A stretch of 64,000 nucleotides of DNA from Peribacillus faecalis (lineage in GTDB: Bacteria > Bacillota > Bacilli > Bacillales > DSM-1321), in the NCBI RefSeq assembly GCF_014712675.1, contig NZ_JACXSI010000001.1, positions 186,001 to 250,000 of the forward strand, in the 5' to 3' direction. Below are positions 8,348 to 17,976 of this stretch, piece after piece. The position numbers were made by a program, and so were the translations under genes. Position 1 is the first letter of the stretch. Every line of letters begins with the position of its first letter. Under the pieces are notes generated by a model. That model ran no database searches. It had not been told where the DNA came from and saw only the letters and a program-made list of their open reading frames with translations.

Positions 8348-9544
8348 TTAGATCTCCATTGTTTTTTCTTTCCTTACGCTCATTCCTTTTCTTTGCGTAA
8401 TGATAAAAGCCAGAACAATGACTATTGAAATGGTCCCGAATACAAGTACCATGTTTTTAAAGCCGATTGTATCCAAGAATAAGCCGGAACAAACAAGAAT
8501 TATTTGGAACAGTACGCGATCAAGCATTCCCCTGAATGAGAAGAAGCGACCGTGCAGATGCTTATCCACCATTGTTTGAAACAAAGTTGCCGATAATGGG
8601 AAGAACACCCCTGCCATGAACCCGAACACCGCAAATGAGGCAATTGCAGGTGCTTTCATGTCTGCAAAATAAAGCGATAAATGCGTCAGCGCCATAATAA
8701 CAGCCGAAGCAAGCATGACCTTAATCGGGTTCCGTCCATCCGTTACACGGCGGACCAAAAATGCCCCGAGCATAAAGCCCAATCCCTCCACTGTATAAAG
8801 CCAACTCTTTATTGCCGGATCCCCTTGCATCTCACCAATTTTCAACACCATTAAATTAAAGCTTCCGAGAAATAAAGTCGGAACAAGCATTAATACCAGT
8901 CCCATCAGCACAGGCGGGGTACTTTTCAACACCGGCCATATTTCCTTGAAGCCTTCCTTTGATTTCTCCACTCGTTTATGCGGCCGATCTTCATACTTTA
9001 AAAAGAATGTCGCGACTAAAATCACTGCATAGGCAATCATCGACAAGAAATATATTTGGAATAAGTTCAAATAAAGCAGCAAGATACCGGCCATAGCTGT
9101 TCCTAGAATACGGGCAATTGTTCCGACGTTCATGTGCAAGCCGTTAATACTCATTAATTGATTACCTTTCACAACCAGCGGAAGTGTCGCTTGCACAGCA
9201 GGTTGGTAGAAAGCTGCAGCAATTCCGATTAAGATCATGTAGACACTCATCCATGCCACACTACTCAAATAAATAGCAACAAACATAAACAATACAGATA
9301 TAATCCGCAGCAAGCTGGAGTATATCATTACTTTCTTTTTCGATTTCGTATCAACAATTCTCCCTGCCATTGGTCCAAACAGCAAACCGGCAAACATACC
9401 GAGCAATAAAATAATCGACTTATGAAAATCAGATGGAACAAGATTGGACAAAAATTCTAAATTGCCAATCACCCCGAGCCATAATCCCATATTCGAAATA
9501 AATTCGCCCGTCATGAGAATCCATACATTTTTGTTATTTAACAA
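8348..9544 (-). CDS. MFS transporter (drug-efflux-like)
   Basis: 398-residue polytopic protein with about 12 hydrophobic segments and an MFS loop 2-3 motif (GMFAGLLFGPMAGRIVDTKSKKKVM). It resembles the MFS_3-type exporters (enterobactin/macrolide-exporter-like) of Bacillales. Substrate not predictable. Preceded by an AGGCTGATTG-type weak ribosome site and followed by its own terminator, so probably monocistronic. The flanking genes give no substrate hint. Confidence 0.85.
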   Translation of the reverse strand: MLNNKNVWILMTGEFISNMGLWLGVIGNLEFLSNLVPSDFHKSIILLLGMFAGLLFGPMAGRIVDTKSKKKVMIYSSLLRIISVLFMFVAIYLSSVAWMSVYMILIGIAAAFYQPAVQATLPLVVKGNQLMSINGLHMNVGTIARILGTAMAGILLLYLNLFQIYFLSMIAYAVILVATFFLKYEDRPHKRVEKSKEGFKEIWPVLKSTPPVLMGLVLMLVPTLFLGSFNLMVLKIGEMQGDPAIKSWLYTVEGLGFMLGAFLVRRVTDGRNPIKVMLASAVIMALTHLSLYFADMKAPAIASFAVFGFMAGVFFPLSATLFQTMVDKHLHGRFFSFRGMLDRVLFQIILVCSGLFLDTIGFKNMVLVFGTISIVIVLAFIITQRKGMSVRKEKTMEI

Positions 9545-9635
9545 TAGAACAATCAGCCTCCGAGGATAAATTTCGTAATACTAAATATATTACCTCTTAT
9601 CACCAATGACTGTCTATCCTTTGTGAAAAACTTTA

Positions 9636-10010
9636 CTAATAAAATTTAAAAAACCATTTTGTCGGTATTAAGAATGTCCATGGAATCGAAACGGTGGCAA
9701 TAGTCAACGCCACTCTCACTCTAATTTTTTTATCTTCTATGACTTGCTTGAAAGTATACCTATAATTAAAAAAGAAGATAAACACACTTGAAATAACCAT
9801 CGCAAACAAAATAACGAGAACTGCAATCGGCTGACTGAAAGGATCATATGATATCGCATAATCTATTTCATGCGGCATTCCTAAACTGTTTCCTGCAATC
9901 AGAACAGCAAATAAAAAGACTGCTCCAATAATATCTGCAAAAAATCCAAACAGCCAAACCCCAATAATACTTCGCTTATAAAAGCCTTTTAATCCAAATT
10001 GATCTTTCAC
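9636..10010 (-). CDS. Small integral membrane protein, unknown function
   Basis: 124 residues with GTG start and AAAGG just upstream. Three to four hydrophobic segments (about residues 14-40, 58-84, 97-120) and a positively charged cytoplasmic loop (KQVIEDKKIRVRV). A cytosolic start MKDQFGLKGFYKRS is followed by the first helix. It resembles conserved Bacillales membrane proteins of unknown role, but I do not recognise a named family. It stands between the MFS gene and terC; the latter is separated by a terminator, so it is its own transcript. Confidence 0.65.
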   Translation of the reverse strand: MKDQFGLKGFYKRSIIGVWLFGFFADIIGAVFLFAVLIAGNSLGMPHEIDYAISYDPFSQPIAVLVILFAMVISSVFIFFFNYRYTFKQVIEDKKIRVRVALTIATVSIPWTFLIPTKWFFKFY

Positions 10011-10040
10011 ACCTTTAATCCAATAAAAACAAATTTCTAT

Positions 10041-10077
10041 AAAAAAGAAACTGCCTTAACCGACAGTTTCTTTTTGA
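10041..10077 (-). terminator. Terminator of terC-like gene
   Basis: On the minus strand AAAAAGAAACTG-TCGGTTAAGG-CAGTTTC followed by TTTTTTATAG. The mirror strand also ends in T-rich sequence. Confidence 0.85.
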
Positions 10078-10083
10078 CACGAA

Positions 10084-10872
10084 TTACATCGCTTCATTTT
10101 CTTTTGAATGAGTTTTTTTCTTATCAGCGTTTGAAGTAAACCATGCGATGACAACAATCAGTAATAACACGATCCAGAATGTGATTTTCCATGGTGCTGA
10201 TTCTGCAAAGCCGTGAGGCAGCAATCCTACTTTATCATGAGACGCTGCAAGGACAGCTAATTTAACACCTACCCAGCCAACGATAATAAAGGCGGCTGTT
10301 TCCAAACTCGGTCTCTTTTGTAGCAGAGCAACAAACTTGTGAGCTGCAAAACGCATGATAATAACACCGATAAACCCACCTAGGAACATAACGATGAATT
10401 GTCCGCCGTCAATGTCACCTACATTGAACCAGCCTGTTGCAGGCAATGTTTTTGCCAAAACAACCGCTGCCAACATTGAATCGATTGCAAAAGCGATATC
10501 CGCCAATTCGACTTTAACAACTGTCATCCAGAAGCCTGAGCCTTTCTTGTCAGCTGCCGGCATATCCGGCAGCTCATTGCCCTTCGATTTGTAATGCTTG
10601 TAGATGTGATGAAGTGCGATGAAAATCAAGTATGTTGCACCAATCGCTTGGATTTGCCAAATGTTAACCAAATACGAAATAATGAATAAGCTTCCGATTC
10701 GGAATACGAACGCTCCTAATAGTCCGTAAAACAATGCTTTCTTTCTTTCAGCAGGCGGAAGATGTTTTACCATAACCGCTAAAACAACTGCATTATCTGC
10801 AGCTAGTAGGCCCTCTAGACCTATCAGTACAAGGAGAACCCAAAAGTACTCGAGAAAAAGTGTTGCTTCCAT
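10084..10872 (-). CDS. TerC-family membrane protein, probable Mn2+ exporter
   Basis: 262-residue TerC-family protein with about seven membrane helices. The conserved acidic signature LLAADNAVVLAVM is near residue 25, and the second one, VELADIAFAIDSMLAAV, is near residue 130; these acidic residues are thought to handle the metal. The Bacillus homologues YkoY/YceF act in Mn2+ efflux or metalation of exoenzymes (family knowledge). Here a Mn2+-sensing yybP-ykoY leader lies directly upstream, which supports the manganese role. Start ATG follows GGAGGTA. Closest counterpart is probably ykoY, but the paralogue is not certain. Confidence 0.92.
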   Translation of the reverse strand: MEATLFLEYFWVLLVLIGLEGLLAADNAVVLAVMVKHLPPAERKKALFYGLLGAFVFRIGSLFIISYLVNIWQIQAIGATYLIFIALHHIYKHYKSKGNELPDMPAADKKGSGFWMTVVKVELADIAFAIDSMLAAVVLAKTLPATGWFNVGDIDGGQFIVMFLGGFIGVIIMRFAAHKFVALLQKRPSLETAAFIIVGWVGVKLAVLAASHDKVGLLPHGFAESAPWKITFWIVLLLIVVIAWFTSNADKKKTHSKENEAM

Positions 10873-10952
10873 TTATACTACCTCCATTTTATTCGTGTTC
10901 TTCCTTTATACCCATTCGACCATAGTCTTTTAACCTAGCATAATAGCAAAAT

Positions 10953-11092
10953 AAAAAGACCTTTGCCGTTAAATGGCAAAGGTCTTGCTAAGCATAATTA
11001 AGTCAAATTGATGCCAACAAAGCCGGAGGAAGAATCCTTCCACGAATTGACGACTTTGTTTTAGGGCGAACCCTAACGCTACTCCCCTTTGA
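10953..11092 (-). ncRNA. yybP-ykoY manganese riboswitch with terminator
   Basis: On the minus strand the leader opens AAAGGGGAGTAGCG and continues to GCAAGACCTTTGCC, the hallmark blocks of the yybP-ykoY element. It is followed by the expression-platform hairpin GACCTTTGCC-ATTTAAC-GGCAAAGGTC and TTTTTATTTT (10953-10988). The second arm of the aptamer forms the first arm of the terminator, so Mn2+ binding should favour antitermination and terC expression. It ends about 80 bases upstream of the terC start. Confidence 0.88.
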
Positions 11093-11160
11093 AAAGGAAC
11101 ACTATTCATTTATAAACATATTATATAAAACTCATCCTTCGAATGCAATATAATTTTTCA

Positions 11161-12699
11161 TCATTTACTTTTCTTTAACAAATCCAGAAAACTTTTCAAA
11201 AATGCTGGATAATTTTTGGATGAGCCATAATAGGATTGAATTAAGCTTTTAAACGCATCATATTTCCCTTCATACGGATACCATTGCAGCTCGCTTCGCT
11301 TCTTGCCCGCATCCTTCATAACCGCTTTTTCATAGCAGAACATCCGCAATCCCTGTACTCCATGATAGCTGCCGATACCGCTTTGTTTAGCTCCACCGAA
11401 TGGAAGATGGTGGTTTGCTACCGATATTAGCACATCATTTATGATGACTGCACCCGAGACAAGCTCTGAAGCAATCTGTTCTGCCTTGCGCAAATCACTC
11501 GACCAAACGCTGGCATTGAGACCATATGGTGACGCATTTGCCTTTTTGATCGCCTCTTTTTCATCACCGAAAGGAATGATTGGCAGAAGCGGTCCGAATG
11601 TTTCCTCTTGAATTAATTTCATGTCTTCTGTTACCGATGTGAACACCATCGGTTCAATAAACATCGTGTCCTCTTCCCATTCTTCCGGCCTTTTTCCGGT
11701 CGCAAGTACAGCACCTTTTTCAAGGGCATCTTGGACATGCTCCCTAACAATGGTCACTTGCTTTTTAAACGTCATACTGCCAATATCATGCTTCACATCA
11801 ACACCTTGCTTTAAGAGCGCGACTTCCTTCTGTACAGCCTTTACGAACGGTTCATAAATACGTTCATCTACGTATAGCCGCTCAACACTCATACATACTT
11901 GACCGCTATTGGTGAAAGCACCCCAAACCGCTCCTTTTGCAGCTCGTTCGATATTAGCATCATGGCAAACAATCATCGGATCCTTCCCGCCAAGCTCAAG
12001 CGTCACCGGAATGAGATGCTTAGCTGCTTCAGAAGCTATAATTTTCCCGGTCGCTACCGAACCTGTAAAGAAAATATAATCCGGTTTCTGTTCAATGATT
12101 GCTTCTCCCACTTCTTTGCCGCCATGTGCAAATTGAATGACGCCTTTCGGGAACCCTGCTTTTTCAAACAGCTCCTCCATATAAGTCCCGACAATTGGCG
12201 TAATTTCCGAAGGCTTCGCAATTACTGTATTGCCACCGATAATCGCACTTAAAACCGGCACCATCGTCAGCTGAAACGGATAATTCCATGGTGAGATAAC
12301 CGCCACAACACCTCTTGGCATATAATCAACATACGATTGCTTTCCGAGAAACACAATAGGCGTCTTCGCTTTTTGACGTTCTAAAATAGTCGCAGCATCT
12401 TTCTTCAAAAACGATATAAAATCAAGCACTGGCATAATATCTGCGACCAATGCATCTACTTTCACCTTGCCATTACTACCCGAGATGACTTCTGTCGCTT
12501 TCTCCAGTTCATTCAGCAATATATCCCGAAGCTTCTCAATATAAGCAAGACGCTCTTTTACAGTTAGCTTTCGCCACATATCAAAATCTTGCCTCGCTTC
12601 ATTAAACATGATTGAAATCTGTTCCGGCGCTGTCTCTTTCATTTCACCTAAATATTGCTTTGTAGAGGGAGAATAAACCTCCCACCTTTCATCGGCCAC
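11161..12699 (-). CDS. Aldehyde dehydrogenase (NAD(P)+-dependent)
   Basis: 512-residue ALDH-superfamily enzyme oxidising an aldehyde to the acid. Catalytic residues are visible: N139 in SPWNYPF, E235 in LELGGKDP and C269 in NSGQVCMS. The nucleotide-binding region has FTGSVATGK. The family match is of the class-3-like/SSADH-like type with an extra ~40-residue C-terminal tail rich in aromatics (QWYPYEGKYDAFKS). It starts 17 bases after the RND pump stop codon, so the two are probably cotranscribed. Substrate is not identifiable; detoxification of lipid- or solvent-derived aldehydes would suit its neighbour (inference). Confidence 0.93.
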   Translation of the reverse strand: MADERWEVYSPSTKQYLGEMKETAPEQISIMFNEARQDFDMWRKLTVKERLAYIEKLRDILLNELEKATEVISGSNGKVKVDALVADIMPVLDFISFLKKDAATILERQKAKTPIVFLGKQSYVDYMPRGVVAVISPWNYPFQLTMVPVLSAIIGGNTVIAKPSEITPIVGTYMEELFEKAGFPKGVIQFAHGGKEVGEAIIEQKPDYIFFTGSVATGKIIASEAAKHLIPVTLELGGKDPMIVCHDANIERAAKGAVWGAFTNSGQVCMSVERLYVDERIYEPFVKAVQKEVALLKQGVDVKHDIGSMTFKKQVTIVREHVQDALEKGAVLATGKRPEEWEEDTMFIEPMVFTSVTEDMKLIQEETFGPLLPIIPFGDEKEAIKKANASPYGLNASVWSSDLRKAEQIASELVSGAVIINDVLISVANHHLPFGGAKQSGIGSYHGVQGLRMFCYEKAVMKDAGKKRSELQWYPYEGKYDAFKSLIQSYYGSSKNYPAFLKSFLDLLKKSK

Positions 12700-12716
12700 C
12701 TTAGTTCCCCCTTACC

Positions 12717-15700
12717 TTACCTTTTCTCTTCATGAACAATCAATCGCAACTCATTTAATGAGCTATTTGAATCAGTTTCAGCTTTCTCTAAAGCAACCTC
12801 TTGATGAATAGCCCTTTTAATTTTGTTTTTCTTTCTGGTATCCTTATCAAAAAAACTGTAAATAACCGGAATGATATACAATGTTAAAAATGTGCTGCTG
12901 ATCAGTCCGCCGATAACTGTGATACCCATCGGCTGATTAAATTCCGTTCCTTCACCGATGCCTAACGCTAATGGGACAAGACCTAAAATCGTCGTCAATG
13001 CCGTCATTAAGATCGGACGGGCACGGTCAACTACCGAGCTGACAATCGCTTCATAAGCTGGTTGTCCCTGTCTTTTTCGCTGATTGATATAATCAACAAG
13101 AACAATCGCATTATTGACGACAATACCGGCAAGCACAATAAATCCGATTAAGGCCGTTATGCCGATTGGCGTATCCGTTACAGTCAAGGCAATTCCTGTT
13201 CCGATGACAAACAACGGAACCGAAAACATAATGACAAACGGATACTTCAGCGATTCAAATTGAGCTGCCATAACTAAGTAGACAAACAAGACAGCCAACA
13301 AGAAAGCAAGCGTCATTTGATTGATTGCTGTATTCAGCAGTTCTCTGTCACCGCTGTATTGCAGCTCTGTTTCCGTCGACAATACATCATCCGCTATTTT
13401 CTCGACCTTCTCTGTAACGGCACCGAGATTCGTATCTGACTTGAATTGCAGCGTAAATTGAACAGCATCTTGGTTGTTGATTCGCTGAATTTTAGTCTGA
13501 CTGTTTCCCGTCTCAAAACTTGTCACCTGTTCTAAAGCTACAAATGTGCCGTCATTTTTCCTAAGCATCAGTTTCTTCAGCTCATTAATATCTTTTACGA
13601 CATTTTCATCATATTGAACAATGACTGATTGAACTTCGCTGCTATCCGTCACAATTTGTGTCGCGAACGATCCCCGCGTAATTTCATTGACTGTCGTCGC
13701 AATTTGCGCCGGCATAAAGCCGTGATTCAATGCTTCATCCCGGTTGACGACAATATTCACTTCCTTGACCGTATCACCTACATCCGTCTGCACTTGTGTT
13801 ACATCATCGAGTTCCGACAATTCATTTTCTAGCGCATCTACACTGTTTAATAAGCGCTGCTTATCACTGTCGCGCAAGTTAAAGGTCAGTGTATTCGGAC
13901 TGCTTCCTTGTGAAGATTGCAGCGAAAATGTTACTTTTGCTGATTGATTTTGATCTCTGGCAGCTATTTCGATATCTTCTTTTATATCATCCGCAACTTC
14001 AAACACAGATCGCTCGCGTTCCGAAAGATTTTTTAAATTGACGGTAATTTCAGCGCTGTTGCCTTGTGCGCTTCCGCTGAAAGAGTTTTGCTGAGTAGAA
14101 CCGATAAAGCTGACATACACATCAACCTCTTCTACACTTTGCAGTTGCTGTTCAATTGCGCTTACGACTTTTTCTGTTTCCGAAAGTGCTGTTCCGTTTT
14201 CAAGTTCTACATCAATCGTAAAATACCCTTCATCTGCACTAGGCAAAAATTCTGTACCGACCTTCGTCATTCCATAACCGCTGACAAGAACTAGGATGAG
14301 TGTAATAAATAATACAGTCCATCTATGCATCAGCGACCATTGCACGCTGTTTCGGAAAAAGCGCATCGAGCGAGATTTTTTGCGTTTTTCCTCCACATCA
14401 GCAGGAAGTCTCTTCAGCCAGCGACTGGCAAGCATCGGCACCACTGAGAGAGCGACAAAAAGTGAAGCAAACAAACTGAACGAAATCGTCAACGCAAACT
14501 CCTTAAATAAATCTCCGATAATTCCACTTATAAAGGCTACTGGTAAAAAGACCACAACTGTCGTTAACGTCGAGGCGATAATCGCTGAACCGACCTCGCC
14601 TGCCCCTTCACGCGCCGCTGTTTTCGGGTCTTTTCCCATCGACAAATGGCGATATATATTTTCAATAACGACTATCGAGTTGTCGACCAGCATTCCGACA
14701 CCGAGCGCAAGCCCCCCAAGTGTCATCACATTCAACGAAAAATTAGAGAAATACATGAGGACAAAGGTGACAATTACCGAATAAGGAATGGCAATTCCGA
14801 CGATAATCGGACTTTTTATGCTGCGCAAAAAGAAGAACAGCACGACCATGGCCAAAAGCGCTCCGATAATTAGCGAATTGGAAATATTATTGATCGATAA
14901 GCGAATGAAGTCGCCTTGATCAAACAAAATATCAGTTTGTACATCTTTATATGTATGATCTTGCAGTATGTCATCAAGCTGTGACTGTATGTTTCCGGAA
15001 AGCTCAGCTGTATTCGCATCGGATTGCTGTAAAACACTTAATAAAACAGAAGGAGAAGTATTCGTTCTCGTAATCGTTCCTTCATCTTGCTGAACGGTCT
15101 CGACAGACGCGACGTCTGCAATTTTAATTGTTTCATTCGTCAATGGGTTGACTGCGACAGCCAGTTGTTCTATATCTTCTCTCGATTGCAGCGTACTAAT
15201 GATACGCGTAGTCAATTCCTTGCCTTCTGTTAAAACTTGTTCTCCCGGGAGCGATACATTATTAGCCGCTATTGTGTTGACAATCTCACTTTGACTTAGC
15301 TGATTGGCAACTAGCTTTTCTTCATCGAGCACCACTTTAATTTGCTCCACGTATGTACCGGATGTATTAACACTTGCAACACCATCTATTTTTAACAATT
15401 GCTGTTCAAGCTTCTGAGCCATGCTTTGCAGGCTATCCGCTCCTTCTTCAGAGCTTAAAGATAACTGCAAAATCGGGAATTGTGACGGGTCGAATTTTAG
15501 AAACCGCGGCTTACCGACATCACCGGAAAGCGTCACTGAATCGATTGCACGCATTACGTCATTTTCAACTTCGGATAGTTTTGTCGTCCATGAAAATTCC
15601 AATAATACTAGGCTTGCTCCTTCTTGAGAGGTAGACGAAATATTTTTTAAGCCCGGCAAAGTGGAAAGACTTTGTTCGAGCGGCTTCGAAACTTTTTCTG

Positions 15701-15878
15701 ACACCTCTATCGGGCTCGCTCCATCATAGGAAGTGACAACTACCGCTACAGGAGGGTCTATGTCCGGAATGAGCTTTAACGGTATATTCAATAATGATAC
15801 CGCTCCTAAAACAAGAACGAAAATCATCGACACAAGCGTAAATATCGGTCTTTTGATCGAGAATGCACTTAATTTCAT
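12717..15878 (-). CDS. swrC: RND-family efflux pump, SwrC/AcrB type
   Basis: 1053-residue inner-membrane RND transporter with 12 predicted helices (first at residues 10-30; blocks at about 335-500 and 850-1020) and two large extracytoplasmic loops. The proton-relay region LALGVGMLVDNSIVVIENI (TM4) is intact. B. subtilis SwrC (YerP, 1065 residues) is the nearest named protein; it exports surfactin and other amphiphiles and works without an outer-membrane channel (family knowledge). No membrane-fusion protein gene is adjacent, as is usual for Gram-positive SwrC. First gene of a probable two-gene operon with the aldehyde dehydrogenase. Confidence 0.9.
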   Translation of the reverse strand: MKLSAFSIKRPIFTLVSMIFVLVLGAVSLLNIPLKLIPDIDPPVAVVVTSYDGASPIEVSEKVSKPLEQSLSTLPGLKNISSTSQEGASLVLLEFSWTTKLSEVENDVMRAIDSVTLSGDVGKPRFLKFDPSQFPILQLSLSSEEGADSLQSMAQKLEQQLLKIDGVASVNTSGTYVEQIKVVLDEEKLVANQLSQSEIVNTIAANNVSLPGEQVLTEGKELTTRIISTLQSREDIEQLAVAVNPLTNETIKIADVASVETVQQDEGTITRTNTSPSVLLSVLQQSDANTAELSGNIQSQLDDILQDHTYKDVQTDILFDQGDFIRLSINNISNSLIIGALLAMVVLFFFLRSIKSPIIVGIAIPYSVIVTFVLMYFSNFSLNVMTLGGLALGVGMLVDNSIVVIENIYRHLSMGKDPKTAAREGAGEVGSAIIASTLTTVVVFLPVAFISGIIGDLFKEFALTISFSLFASLFVALSVVPMLASRWLKRLPADVEEKRKKSRSMRFFRNSVQWSLMHRWTVLFITLILVLVSGYGMTKVGTEFLPSADEGYFTIDVELENGTALSETEKVVSAIEQQLQSVEEVDVYVSFIGSTQQNSFSGSAQGNSAEITVNLKNLSERERSVFEVADDIKEDIEIAARDQNQSAKVTFSLQSSQGSSPNTLTFNLRDSDKQRLLNSVDALENELSELDDVTQVQTDVGDTVKEVNIVVNRDEALNHGFMPAQIATTVNEITRGSFATQIVTDSSEVQSVIVQYDENVVKDINELKKLMLRKNDGTFVALEQVTSFETGNSQTKIQRINNQDAVQFTLQFKSDTNLGAVTEKVEKIADDVLSTETELQYSGDRELLNTAINQMTLAFLLAVLFVYLVMAAQFESLKYPFVIMFSVPLFVIGTGIALTVTDTPIGITALIGFIVLAGIVVNNAIVLVDYINQRKRQGQPAYEAIVSSVVDRARPILMTALTTILGLVPLALGIGEGTEFNQPMGITVIGGLISSTFLTLYIIPVIYSFFDKDTRKKNKIKRAIHQEVALEKAETDSNSSLNELRLIVHEEKR

Positions 15879-15949
15879 TAACTACTCCTCTTCCATTCAA
15901 AATATTCTTATACTATCACTATACTTGACAGCAATGTCCTTTTCAATCG

Positions 15950-16106
15950 CAAAAGCGGAAAGTGCCCGGTTAGCACCGTATGAACTGAAGGCCGCCGACC
16001 AAGATATAGGAAACACGAAGAACGATAGTGATTCGATGTTGACTTATCGTAGGGAGGTTGCCGAAGGGCAATAGGTGCTGGGCGCTGGAGCTGGACGTCG
16101 ATACAG
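15950..16106 (+). repeat. Interspersed repeat copy B2
   Basis: Begins AAAAGCGGAAAGTGCCCGG, has GCACCGTATGAACTGAAGGC, and ends GGCGCTGGAGCTGGACGTC. The termini are imperfectly inverted (AGTGCC/GGCGCT). The GCACCGTATGAACTGA block recurs at 44903-44920, where it is fused to the 3' module of the A family. Similar GTCTAGCTCCAGCGCC ends are common in intergenic DNA of Bacillales (recollection, not searched). Confidence 0.75.
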
Positions 16107-16136
16107 TTTTTCTAGTTTTTTAACTTCCTAAAGCAC

Positions 16137-16170
16137 AAAAAAACCGCCATACATAATGTATAACGGTTTA
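16137..16170 (-). terminator. Terminator of nhaC-like gene
   Basis: Minus strand: AAACCGTTATACAT-TATGTATGGCGGTTT followed by TTTTGTG. Confidence 0.8.
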
Positions 16171-16176
16171 TCGCTC

Positions 16177-17568
16177 TTATGCTGCCTGCTGCTTCGTCTC
16201 TTTTGCTATGCCGATTTGTGTAATCCCGCTCAAGATGGTAAGCAGAGGACATAACAAGCAAAAGAAAGCAAAAGGCATATATTCGATTGTCGGAACACCT
16301 AGAATGCCTGCGATGAACACACCGGCAACTCCCCAAGGAATAAGCGGATTAATCACTGTGCCACAATCTTCCAAAGCACGTGACAAAGTCTTCCGGTCAT
16401 AACCGTGCTTCACATATTGACCTTCGAATGTTTTTCCTGTTAAAAGAATCGATAAGTATTGTTCTCCGACAAACACATTAATTCCAATCGCTGTGCATGC
16501 AGTCGCCATAATAAGGCGGAACACTGAAGTCAATGAGCTTTCAATCGTACGTAGCAATGACGGGATAATTCCAAGCAGAAATAACAAGCCGCCCATCCCT
16601 AAAGCGAGCAGAATAAGAGAGATTGAATTCATCATGCTCTCAATTCCTCCTCTTGATAAGACCGAGTTTAATTGTTCTACCGGACTATCAAGAACAAAGC
16701 CTGAGAATAGAATATTAGCCATGTCTGTAAAAGTAAGGCTGCTGTCATTAATGAACGCGATCACCACGCTGCTTACAATCCCGGCAGATAATGTCGGAAT
16801 TGCAGATACTTTTAAAACAGCAAGCCCGACAACTATCACAAAAGGAATCAGCGCCATCAATCCGATGTAGCTATGCTCCTGTAATGCGTCAAGAAACGCT
16901 GTTACTTCCGATGTCTTTTCTGCAGCGTCAGGAGATAAAATAAAGAAAATCAGAGCTGTTATAACAAAGCCCGGAACAGTTGTCCATAACATATTTTTAA
17001 TATGCTCGAATAACGGAACACCTACAGTTCCAGATGCTAAGTTCGTTGTATCCGACAGCGGCGACATTTTATCGCCAAGAAATGCACCTGAAACAATCGC
17101 TCCTGCTGTCATCGCTAACGACGCGTCCATCGCTGTTGCCATCCCGATAAAAGCTACACCAATAGAAGCAGCTGTAGTAAATGCACTACCGATGCACGTT
17201 CCGATAATCGCGCATACGACAAATACTGAGAAATATAACGGCAAATCCGAGAACAATTCAAATCCGTAAAACATTAACGTCGGAATTGTTCCACTTACCA
17301 TCCAGCTGCTAATCAGCATTCCGATAAAAAAGAAAATGTACACGGCACCAAGTCCAGAGGCAGCACCCTTTATCATCCCTTTTTCAATCTCTGAAATTGA
17401 AATCCCCTTCAGGCGACCAAATACCATCAGTAACATGATTGATAAAATAATCGGCAAATGCGGATTTAAGCCAAGAACAATAATGCTGACGCTAATAAGC
17501 GCCACGATAGAAATTAAAATAATTGCGGCTTCCATAACCGGAAGCTTCAGTTTAGAGTCTTGCAGCAT
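16177..17568 (-). CDS. NhaC-family transporter, probable tyrosine transporter
   Basis: 463-residue, ~12-helix NhaC-family Na+/H+ antiporter-like protein. Family segments seen are GSAFTTAASIGVAFIG, GDKMSPLSDTTNLA and DCGTVINPLIPWG. NhaC members exchange Na+ for H+ or transport organic acids and amino acids (MleN, and predicted tyrosine permeases in Firmicutes). A T-box leader upstream with a UAC specifier points to amino-acid control, so tyrosine uptake is more likely than pH homeostasis (inference). ATG follows AGGAGGAAGAAGG. Monocistronic with its own terminator. Confidence 0.88.
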   Translation of the reverse strand: MLQDSKLKLPVMEAAIILISIVALISVSIIVLGLNPHLPIILSIMLLMVFGRLKGISISEIEKGMIKGAASGLGAVYIFFFIGMLISSWMVSGTIPTLMFYGFELFSDLPLYFSVFVVCAIIGTCIGSAFTTAASIGVAFIGMATAMDASLAMTAGAIVSGAFLGDKMSPLSDTTNLASGTVGVPLFEHIKNMLWTTVPGFVITALIFFILSPDAAEKTSEVTAFLDALQEHSYIGLMALIPFVIVVGLAVLKVSAIPTLSAGIVSSVVIAFINDSSLTFTDMANILFSGFVLDSPVEQLNSVLSRGGIESMMNSISLILLALGMGGLLFLLGIIPSLLRTIESSLTSVFRLIMATACTAIGINVFVGEQYLSILLTGKTFEGQYVKHGYDRKTLSRALEDCGTVINPLIPWGVAGVFIAGILGVPTIEYMPFAFFCLLCPLLTILSGITQIGIAKETKQQAA

Positions 17569-17621
17569 CCTTCTTCCTCCTAGTAGTACAAGTTGTGATT
17601 AGGAGCCTGTTTTTTTGCGCA

Positions 17622-17842
17622 CAAAAAAAGCCTCTGCTCCACATAGGGACGAAGAAGCTTCGCGGTACCACCCTATTTGACAGAAGGATACTCCTCTGCC
17701 CACTCATTCAAAACATCTGCTTTATTGCATGACACTGTAATTCACGGTTGCTGCTGCTCAGACTTTCACCATCCGTCTGATCTCTTCTTGCTGCTCGTAA
17801 CACCGCTACTTCGGCTGTCTACAGATAACTTTTTTACTTAAA
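17622..17842 (-). ncRNA. T-box leader, probable tyrosine (UAC) specifier
   Basis: Minus-strand leader with the invariant T-box AGGGTGGTACCGCG (17661-17674). An attenuator arm GGAGCAGAGGCTTTTTTT follows. Upstream is Stem I, with AGUA in the 5' side of the specifier loop, the apical hairpin TCAGAC-GGATGGTGAAA-GTCTGA, and the 3' specifier loop TGAATTACAG flanked by helices GACA/TGTC and CGGT/ACCG. The triplet before the conserved A is UAC (17737-17739, Tyr); UUA (Leu), one base earlier, is less likely because it would be followed by C. Uncharged tRNA-Tyr would allow read-through into the nhaC-like gene. Confidence 0.88.
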
Positions 17843-17929
17843 CGCTTTTCAGCACTAAAATATTTAGATATACATATACTTTACGTAAAATCGCTTCCGT
17901 TGTCAATCAACCAATTTTTTCTTTAAAAG

Positions 17930-17958
17930 AAGAACCATTATAGGTCCTTCTTCATTTT
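17930..17958 (-). terminator. Terminator of NCS2/SulP-like permease gene
   Basis: Minus strand: GAAGAAGGACC-TATAAT-GGTTCTTCTTTT. Confidence 0.8.
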
Positions 17959-17976
17959 TACATGCCTCTCAATGTA

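Noticed and set aside
14296-14784. 162-codon plus-strand ORF opposite the RND pump
   Set aside because: Antisense shadow of a long conserved gene; no ribosome site, no family pattern.
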